Assembly: GCA_017449745.1 (NCBI GenBank)
Contig: JAFTFD010000072.1
Location: forward strand, 1 to 51,757
DNA: 51,757 bases
From: Lachnospiraceae bacterium
Lineage (GTDB): Bacteria; Bacillota; Clostridia; Lachnospirales; Lachnospiraceae
Reading direction: 5' to 3'
Shown: piece by piece, positions 46,383 to 51,757 of the stretch
Numbering within the stretch: the first letter of the stretch is position 1
Layout of the letters: each line of letters starts with the position of its first letter
Position numbers and translations under genes: made by a program
Notes under the pieces: generated by a model
Databases searched by the model: none
What the model was told of the DNA's origin: nothing
The model's input: only the letters and a program-made list of their open reading frames with translations

Positions 46383-48431
46383 ATGGATAAGAAATCATTA
46401 CGGGCAATTTCCCGGCCAAAAGCAAAGGCAGAGTATTACGAGCTGGCCAAGAATTGCGCAAGCCTTAAATGGTTGATAAGCGCTTCTGTGGAAGACGGAG
46501 TGATGCAGCTTATAGCATGGGACACGAACGACCTGAAAGAGGAAAAGGAGGATGCATGCTTCAGGATGTTCTTCTCCGACGATGATTACATCTCGCAGGA
46601 TCTCAGAACACCAAAGACCAAATGGCTGACAGGCAGGCTGTACTCGGTGCTGGGTATTTATTGGTGGGCTGCTGAAACATCGGGACACATTGGATTTACG
46701 GATACTGAGAGCCGGCAGCTTGTTGAAGGTCGGTTTCCACCGAAGTCGAGGGGATGGTCATCAGAGACAAAATCCGCATGGATCGCAATTGACCGATGGC
46801 AGGACACAGTGCTCCAGCGAAGACTGGAAGAGCGTCATAATCGGGAGTTGAGCCACACCAATCAGATGATGGAACTGGTTCCTGATGTGCCTGAAGGATT
46901 TGACGAGTGGATACATGACTGCGCCATGCGCGAGCATAGGTACCTGGTGTATGACGGGAACTCAAAGATCCGGATCCGCGAGGCATTCTGTACAGAGTGC
47001 GGTTCACATATGGAAATCGACTCAAAGAATGTCAGGCTTCGGATGAATGAGTGGGGTGAATGCCCATGCTGTGGCAGCACGGTCCGTATGAAGACTATTA
47101 AACGCTGGCACACCAACGAATATGTGAGCAAATATGCGGCGCTGGCCCAGAAACTGGAAGATGGAACGGTACTGATCAGGTGCTTCAATACATCCTACAG
47201 TTTCGAGAAGAGATGTGGGGATTTATTAAGACTGAATATTTCGAAACAGGTACATCGCTATGAAGTGGCAAGGGTATTCATAAGCGGCCACAGATGGGAA
47301 TCCTTTGAGTATGCCGAGTATAAGCAGAGCAGGAAAACATGCTGGTGCCCGGATACGGGGCAGATCGACTGCGGACAATGCGTTTTATGGACAAAGAACC
47401 TGAGAGAGACATTATCCGAAACGCCATATAAGTACAGCGGGCTGGAGGTCTTGCAGGATAGAGAGTTCGGACGTCAGATTCCGATATTCAAATACCTGAG
47501 GACATACGAGAAATGCCAGAAACTGGAGATGATCGTAAAGGCTGGCCTGACGAAACTGGCACTGGAGATCACCTGCGACTACCGCTGGAGCGGAAAGAAT
47601 TACATTCCGACAGAGCTGAGGAAGCTTTCAAAGCCACATATGAGGATGCTTCGGAACCTGAACGGAGGGCATGGGATGATAAAAGTCATCCGGGAACTGG
47701 AACTTCTGAATTCCGATACGACAGAGGATGCCCTGCAAAAGTTCCTGGATGTATTCGGGTCGAACAACGAGCTGGTACGCAGGCTTGTATTCGCAGAGGT
47801 ATCACTGCCGAAATTCACGAACTATGTGATGAAGCAGATTGGGAGCCGGAGAAAGACGCGCCCGGATCAGGATCGCGCCAGCAACTTTGTCCATGACTGG
47901 AATGACTATATCGGATGGTGCGAAGTACTTGGGTATAACATTCGCGATCCGTATGTTCTCCTCCCTCCGGATCTTACAAAGGCTCATGACCGGGTGAACG
48001 AAGAATACAAGCGGATGAAGGACGAGCAACTGCGCAAGGCTCAGGAGAAGATGGAAAAAGATGTTGCACGCCTGATGAAGGAACTGTCCGCTTCGGATCC
48101 GATGCATATGAGGTCAAAGAAACTAATGATCGTGCTTCCGGAATCAGTCGACGATCTGAAACAGGAAGGACAGACATTACATCACTGCGTTGCTAATTAC
48201 GCTGAGAGGGTGGCCGCTGGAAAGACTCTTATCTTGTTTGTAAGAAAGACCGATCATCCGGATGAACCGTATTTCACGATGGAGTGGAGAGACGAAAAAG
48301 TCATCCAGTGCAGAGGCATGCGGAACTGCGATATGACTCCGGAGGTCAAAGCATTCGTGACAGCGTTTGAAAAGAAAATGCATGAACCTGATGGCCGGCT
48401 GATGCAGAGACAGAGAGTGCGGGTGATGTGA
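46383..48431 (+). CDS. PcfJ-like protein
   Basis: A 682-aa PcfJ-family protein, normal for the family. It contains a zinc-ribbon-like segment (CTECGSHMEIDSKN then CPCCGSTVRMKTIKRW, residues about 205-240), a second Cys pair group (CWCPDTGQIDCGQC, about 320-335) and the C-terminal conserved block LKQEGQTLHHCVANYAERVA with YFTMEWRDEKVIQCRGMRNC. PcfK and PcfJ were named from the pCF10 conjugative plasmid and are frequent in phages and plasmids; the molecular role is not known. The gene starts nine bases after PcfK. Confidence 0.87.
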   Translation: MDKKSLRAISRPKAKAEYYELAKNCASLKWLISASVEDGVMQLIAWDTNDLKEEKEDACFRMFFSDDDYISQDLRTPKTKWLTGRLYSVLGIYWWAAETSGHIGFTDTESRQLVEGRFPPKSRGWSSETKSAWIAIDRWQDTVLQRRLEERHNRELSHTNQMMELVPDVPEGFDEWIHDCAMREHRYLVYDGNSKIRIREAFCTECGSHMEIDSKNVRLRMNEWGECPCCGSTVRMKTIKRWHTNEYVSKYAALAQKLEDGTVLIRCFNTSYSFEKRCGDLLRLNISKQVHRYEVARVFISGHRWESFEYAEYKQSRKTCWCPDTGQIDCGQCVLWTKNLRETLSETPYKYSGLEVLQDREFGRQIPIFKYLRTYEKCQKLEMIVKAGLTKLALEITCDYRWSGKNYIPTELRKLSKPHMRMLRNLNGGHGMIKVIRELELLNSDTTEDALQKFLDVFGSNNELVRRLVFAEVSLPKFTNYVMKQIGSRRKTRPDQDRASNFVHDWNDYIGWCEVLGYNIRDPYVLLPPDLTKAHDRVNEEYKRMKDEQLRKAQEKMEKDVARLMKELSASDPMHMRSKKLMIVLPESVDDLKQEGQTLHHCVANYAERVAAGKTLILFVRKTDHPDEPYFTMEWRDEKVIQCRGMRNCDMTPEVKAFVTAFEKKMHEPDGRLMQRQRVRVM

Positions 48432-48432
48432 T

Positions 48433-48630
48433 ATGGCAAAGCAGATAATCCGGAGCCTCAGAAAAGGAAACGTCCAGTGGAACGAAGAAGACCGTCTGCA
48501 GATCGGCACACTGCTCCTGAAAGCGGGGTATGCCGTGCGGATCGGCAGGCAGGCCATTCCTGGTCAAGGCGATAAACAGAACGCAAAGACCGAGTATACC
48601 GTGGAGTTTTGGGAGGAAGGCCATGAATAG
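48433..48630 (+). CDS. Small early protein of unknown function
   Basis: A 65-aa protein: IIRSLRKGNVQWNEEDRLQI, LLLKAGYAVRIGRQAIPGQG, EYTVEFWEEG. The ATG lies one base after the PcfJ stop and its end overlaps the next gene by eight bases. Similar small proteins are found after PcfJ in phages. No function can be given. Confidence 0.65.
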   Translation: MAKQIIRSLRKGNVQWNEEDRLQIGTLLLKAGYAVRIGRQAIPGQGDKQNAKTEYTVEFWEEGHE

Positions 48631-49651
48631 ATCAAAGATAGAGTGGTGTGACCACACACTGAATATTATAACCGGCTGCCGGCATGGATGCCCGTACTGC
48701 TATGCCAGGACGATGGCAACCAGGTTCTCCGGAGACGCCAGAAGAAACCTGATGCAGAACAGACATGTTACGGTGGAGAACGGTTGTTATGAACTGAATG
48801 AGCCTTTCCTGGATGAAAACGGGAAGCAGATCGTGTATCCGTTCGGATTTGAACCGACATTCCATAAGTACAGGCTGAATATTCTGGACAAATACAAAAG
48901 CGGGAAGAACTTCTTCGTTGGGGCTATGGCGGATATCTTCGGGGACTGGGTACCGGATGCATGGTTGACAGATGTGTTCGATGTATGCACGCAGCATAAG
49001 CTGAACAATTATCTGTTCCTGACGAAAAACCCGGCGCGGTACAAAACAACCCTGCTGCCTGAAGGAAATAACTTCTGGTATGGGACAACTATTACAAAGA
49101 ATGCCGAAGTGAAAAAGATAGAGCAGCTTCCATTCCGGAGAAACAAGTTCCTGAGCATAGAACCTCTTCTGGAAAATATCATTTTCGCTCCAGAAGATTT
49201 TTGGGGGATAGGCTGGATAATCCTTGGTGCTGAGACAGGCCACAGGAAAGAGAAGGTCGTACCGGAATTCTCGTGGGTTAAGAGGATTGTTTTATGGGCT
49301 GATACACAGGGCGTTCCTGTGTTCATGAAGGAAAGCATGGTGCCGATCGTCGGGGAAAAGAATATGCGAAGGGAATTCCCGAGAGGGCTCATTGACAAGC
49401 CGATCAGCGAAAAACGTGATCAGATCCTGTACACACAGTGCAGTGAATGCCACAGGAAATTGAAGAGAAGTGACATGGTTACGCTCTCTGCCAGAGTCGG
49501 GAGGCGTGGGCCTGAGAATCTTAATCCAACAAAAACGGTATGCGCAATGTGCCGGCCATGCTTTGTGAAATGGTGCAGCTACCGAGGCATAAATGATATT
49601 ACCGGCGAATTATACGGAGAGAACACAGAACAGGAGGTACCGAATGAGTAA
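48623..49651 (+). CDS. Phage Gp37/Gp68-family (DUF5131) CX3CX2C protein
   Basis: A 342-aa protein. It begins with IEWCDHTLNIITGCRHGCPY, which contains C19-x3-C23-x2-C26, the radical-SAM iron-sulfur cluster pattern. Next are NFFVGAMADIFGDWVPDAWL, LFLTKNPARY, WYGTTITKNAEV, KFLSIEPLLENI and WIILGAETGHRKEKVVPEFS, all typical of the Gp37/Gp68 family. A C-terminal addition holds two Cys pairs (CSECHRKLKRSD, CAMCRPCFVKWC), likely a second metal site. The substrate is unknown. The start at 48623 has GGGAGGAAGG upstream. Confidence 0.87.
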   Translation: MNRSKIEWCDHTLNIITGCRHGCPYCYARTMATRFSGDARRNLMQNRHVTVENGCYELNEPFLDENGKQIVYPFGFEPTFHKYRLNILDKYKSGKNFFVGAMADIFGDWVPDAWLTDVFDVCTQHKLNNYLFLTKNPARYKTTLLPEGNNFWYGTTITKNAEVKKIEQLPFRRNKFLSIEPLLENIIFAPEDFWGIGWIILGAETGHRKEKVVPEFSWVKRIVLWADTQGVPVFMKESMVPIVGEKNMRREFPRGLIDKPISEKRDQILYTQCSECHRKLKRSDMVTLSARVGRRGPENLNPTKTVCAMCRPCFVKWCSYRGINDITGELYGENTEQEVPNE

Positions 49652-49931
49652 GAGACGCAGCTGCCGCAGGACAGTGGATGAAGACCGGATCCATGAGAAA
49701 GCGGTCAAGATGAGGAAGATGACGGACGAGCAGCTTGTCCATTATGTGGAGGACAGGATCGAGAAAGCCAGGAGCGAAGGCTTCAATGAAGGAAAGCAGA
49801 AAGCAGCTCCTGCAGGAACGAGCGCTGCGGAGCTGATCGCTGAGCTCCAGAAGAACAAGGTTCCGGGAATCGGGATTGTGACAATCAACAAGCTGATGAA
49901 GGTGGCTATGGATTATGGATACATTCAGTAA
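49644..49931 (+). CDS. Small basic early protein
   Basis: A 95-aa protein: a basic N terminus (MSKRRSCRRTVDEDRIHEKA), a helical middle (MTDEQLVHYVEDRIEKARSE) and a small C-terminal domain (VPGIGIVTINKLMKVAMDYG) that resembles a helix-hairpin-helix, P-G-I-G-x-x-T. It may contact DNA. The ATG at 49644 follows CAGGAGGTAC and overlaps the preceding gene; it also overlaps the RecU start. Confidence 0.65.
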   Translation: MSKRRSCRRTVDEDRIHEKAVKMRKMTDEQLVHYVEDRIEKARSEGFNEGKQKAAPAGTSAAELIAELQKNKVPGIGIVTINKLMKVAMDYGYIQ

Positions 49932-50466
49932 GGCTATAAAAGGGGCACAGGCCCGCGCTTCCGGTGAGGCATTTGAGCGGATGGTTATGGCAGCGGCAGC
50001 ATTTTATGAGGATCGCGGAATATCCGTCATAGATAAAACCCCGGAGGCTTTCAAAATCCTCAGGCCTGCAGATCGGAGCAAGGGGCAGTTCATCTGTTGC
50101 TTTACAAAGCAGGCACAGCCAGATTTCAAAGGTATCCTCATAGACTCAACGATGGTTCTGTTCGATGCAAAGCATACCGATAAGAACCAAATCAGACGGG
50201 ATGTGGTTACAACGGAGCAGGAGGAATGCTTTGAACGATACATGAAGATGGGGGCTATGTGCTTCCTGGTTGTATCGCTGGCGTTTGAAAAATTCTACCG
50301 GGTGCCATGGGTGGTGTTCCGGGATATGAAACAGATCTATGGCCATAAGTATATGGGAGAGACGGAGCTGAAGCCGTACCGGGTGGACTATCGCAGCGGG
50401 ATACTGAGATTTCTTGACGGGGTGCAGCTCCGTGAAAGGAGAAGCGATGAGAGCACAGAAATATGA
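49915..50466 (+). CDS. recU: RecU-like Holliday junction resolvase
   Basis: A 183-aa protein of the RecU/PD-(D/E)xK nuclease kind: ASGEAFERMVMAAAAFYEDR, GISVIDKTPEAFKIL, QAQPDFKGILIDSTMVLFDA with KHT, and DVVTTEQEECFERYMKMGAM. The active site would be E (FER), D of QPDFKG and D-A-K (RecU of Bacillus has E-A-K). It cuts four-way junctions made in recombination-dependent replication, together with Erf and NinB-like proteins. The start overlaps the preceding gene; the end overlaps the clamp gene. Confidence 0.82.
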   Translation: MDTFSKAIKGAQARASGEAFERMVMAAAAFYEDRGISVIDKTPEAFKILRPADRSKGQFICCFTKQAQPDFKGILIDSTMVLFDAKHTDKNQIRRDVVTTEQEECFERYMKMGAMCFLVVSLAFEKFYRVPWVVFRDMKQIYGHKYMGETELKPYRVDYRSGILRFLDGVQLRERRSDESTEI

Positions 50467-51520
50467 AATAGCACGGATCCTCGACAGAGTGAAAAGCGTG
50501 GTTCAGAAGAACAGCGCATTTCCGGCTCTGGAGGGCGTTTTGGTTAAGGACGGATATTTTATCGGGTCAAACATGGAACTGACCATACAGGTCAAATCTG
50601 AGGCATGCATAGGGGATTCCTTCATCCTCCCGGCAAAAGCATTCGACCTCATTAAGAACCTTCCGGACGGGGAAGTGGAAATTAGGGAAGACGGAGAAAG
50701 ACAGATCCTGATCAAGACAGACAAGATCACAAACAGGTACCAGACGTACGGTGCGGATGACTTCGCTTTCTATAAGGCAGATGCTGACTTTGATAATGAG
50801 ATCTCACTGCCAGGAGAACGCCTGATGGAAGCCCTTGGCCATGTTGTTTACGCCTCGGATGATAGGGCGGTGAAGGCAGTGCTCGGTGGTGTTTATTTCG
50901 AAGCAGAGCCCGGGATCCTGAACCTTGTGGCAGCAGATGGCCATATGTCCGCATGGGACCAGATCGAGACAGCCGGCGAGTCTGATATGAAGGTGATCGT
51001 TCCAAAGTCAGTTGTCAAGAAACTGATTTCACTCGGAATAGTTGACGATATAACAGTGGCCTACAACCGAACCAGCGTAATCTTCCGTTCGGGTGACTGT
51101 ACTGTATCCAGCAGGCTGATCGATGGCAATTATCTTGATTACCGGAGATTTTTCCAACAGGTTCCGGAGTCGGTAGTGCTGAACCGGAAAGGCCTGCTGG
51201 AAGCCATGAACCGGGCGAAGCTCTGCATTATAGATCGGGAGAATACAAGGCATCCCGCCGTGTTCGATTTCAATGGAGGGGAGCTGCACGTCTCAATAGC
51301 CGACAGCCTGTCCGACTATAGTGAGGTAATCGAACTGGATTCCATTCTGACTGAAGGCATGAGAATTGGCTTTAACCCGAACATCATACTTGAAACGGCA
51401 AGGGTGTTCTCCGGAGACGAGATCAGACTGTCATATTCAAACCCGAAAGCACCGATGTACCTGACGGAAGAAGGATCACAGCTTAGAGCACTGATACTTC
51501 CCGTGGCGCTCAATGCATGA
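50447..51520 (+). CDS. DNA polymerase III beta-like sliding clamp
   Basis: A 357-aa DnaN-like protein, close to the usual 365-380 aa. Three repeated domains can be recognised: KYEIARILDRVKSVVQKNSA with PALEGVLVKDGYFIGSNMEL; LPGERLMEALGHVVYASDDR with VLGGVYFEAEPGILNLVAAD; and LNRKGLLEAMNRAKLCIIDR with a C-terminal LTEEGSQLRALILPVALN. It encircles DNA and tethers the polymerase. A separate clamp in the phage may recruit phage proteins selectively, for example the PcfK-like protein ending in a clamp-binding-like peptide. The ATG at 47 of this hundred (50447) follows AAAGGAG. Confidence 0.87.
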   Translation: MRAQKYEIARILDRVKSVVQKNSAFPALEGVLVKDGYFIGSNMELTIQVKSEACIGDSFILPAKAFDLIKNLPDGEVEIREDGERQILIKTDKITNRYQTYGADDFAFYKADADFDNEISLPGERLMEALGHVVYASDDRAVKAVLGGVYFEAEPGILNLVAADGHMSAWDQIETAGESDMKVIVPKSVVKKLISLGIVDDITVAYNRTSVIFRSGDCTVSSRLIDGNYLDYRRFFQQVPESVVLNRKGLLEAMNRAKLCIIDRENTRHPAVFDFNGGELHVSIADSLSDYSEVIELDSILTEGMRIGFNPNIILETARVFSGDEIRLSYSNPKAPMYLTEEGSQLRALILPVALNA

Positions 51521-51555
51521 GCCCATTTCACGGTAACAGTAGAACATGCTTATCA

Positions 51556-51577
51556 GGGGGCGGTTTGAGCCGTCCCC
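51556..51577 (+). terminator. Hairpin after the sliding clamp gene
   Basis: An eight-pair stem GGGGGCGG (51556-51563) with CCGTCCCC (51570-51577), one wobble and loop TTTGAG. There is no T run, so it may be a processing or pausing site more than a full terminator. Confidence 0.45.
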
Positions 51578-51590
51578 GGAAAGGAGAACC

Positions 51591-51757
51591 ATGATCTGGA
51601 TTGAAAGCGTTAAGGATATCGCAGATGCCACGCCGGAGGAACTGGAAAGGCTTGGCATAAAGAAGCAGGAGCATCCCAGTGCTCTTCATCAGAAGAGGAA
51701 AAGGACTCAAAGGTCAATGGATCCACAGGAAAGGACAAGGGCATCGGTATATGCCAC
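51591..51757 (+). CDS. Partial early/late-junction protein, cut by the window edge
   Basis: The frame starts with the ATG at 51591 after AAAGGAGAACC and runs 55 codons to the window edge without a stop. It reads SVKDIADATPEELERLGIKK, then a basic region, then DPQERTRASVYA. If the window is circular, it goes on for 12 more codons from the left edge and ends at the TGA at 35-37, giving 67 aa, with the stop overlapping the ParB-like gene start. Function unknown. Confidence 0.6.
   Translation, partial: MIWIESVKDIADATPEELERLGIKKQEHPSALHQKRKRTQRSMDPQERTRASVYA

Overview
The window reads as the genome of a temperate, contractile-tailed (myovirus-type) bacteriophage of a Firmicutes host, probably a gut Clostridia/Lachnospiraceae-like bacterium. 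The grounds are strong AGGAGG-type ribosome binding sites before nearly every gene, frequent TTG/GTG starts, a PBSX (Xkd)-type tail module, and typical Firmicutes phage early families (Gp157, DUF4373, PcfK/PcfJ, RecU). I see no host housekeeping genes, tRNAs or rRNAs. The reading frame cut by the right edge (51591 onward) continues without a stop into the left edge and would end at 35-37, overlapping the first gene, so the window may be a complete circular or circularly permuted phage genome opened inside a small gene.

Layout: 0.03-3 kb holds a ParB-like protein and the small and large terminase. 3-11 kb is the head: Mu gp29-like portal, Mu gpF-like head protein with an extra AT-rich C-terminal H-x-H domain and a 58-aa partner ORF, XkdF-like protease/scaffold, decoration protein, major capsid protein and connector/completion proteins. 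11-25 kb is the contractile tail: tail terminator, sheath, tube, tail assembly chaperone with a predicted programmed -1 frameshift, a 1548-aa tape measure with five 29-aa repeats, LysM protein, baseplate hub and XkdR/S/T/U-like proteins. 25-29 kb is the most notable part, a diversity-generating retroelement (DGR): a 563-aa tail-tip/receptor-binding protein ends in a variable repeat (VR, 26958-27067), followed by structured non-coding DNA, a template repeat (TR, 27242-27351) and a reverse transcriptase (27537-28964). Over 110 aligned bases VR and TR differ at 18 positions and all 18 are adenines in TR. 29-33 kb is the lysis module: CmpB-like membrane protein, membrane-anchored coiled coil, LLH-type holin, small membrane peptide and modular endolysin.

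33-39.5 kb is the lysogeny/accessory region, mostly on the minus strand. It has an amidoligase / gamma-glutamylcyclotransferase pair, a likely attP region with repeated arm-type sites beside a tyrosine integrase, XRE repressors, an Abi_2 (HEPN) exclusion protein, and a secreted peptidoglycan-binding-like protein. 39.5-51.8 kb is the early rightward operon: Cro-like regulators, Xis-like protein, Gp157, Erf annealing protein, NinB-like protein, DUF4373 replication protein, helicase loader, a methylase-like protein lacking NPPY, PcfK/PcfJ, a Gp37/Gp68 CX3CX2C protein, RecU resolvase and a phage sliding clamp.

How it works together: the immunity region chooses between integration (int, repressors) and the early operon (recombination-dependent replication, clamp and helicase loading). 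Late genes then package DNA and build the particle. The DGR diversifies the adhesin at the tail tip, which would let the phage vary its receptor specificity. Functions were assigned by reading family motifs by eye; no database search was run.
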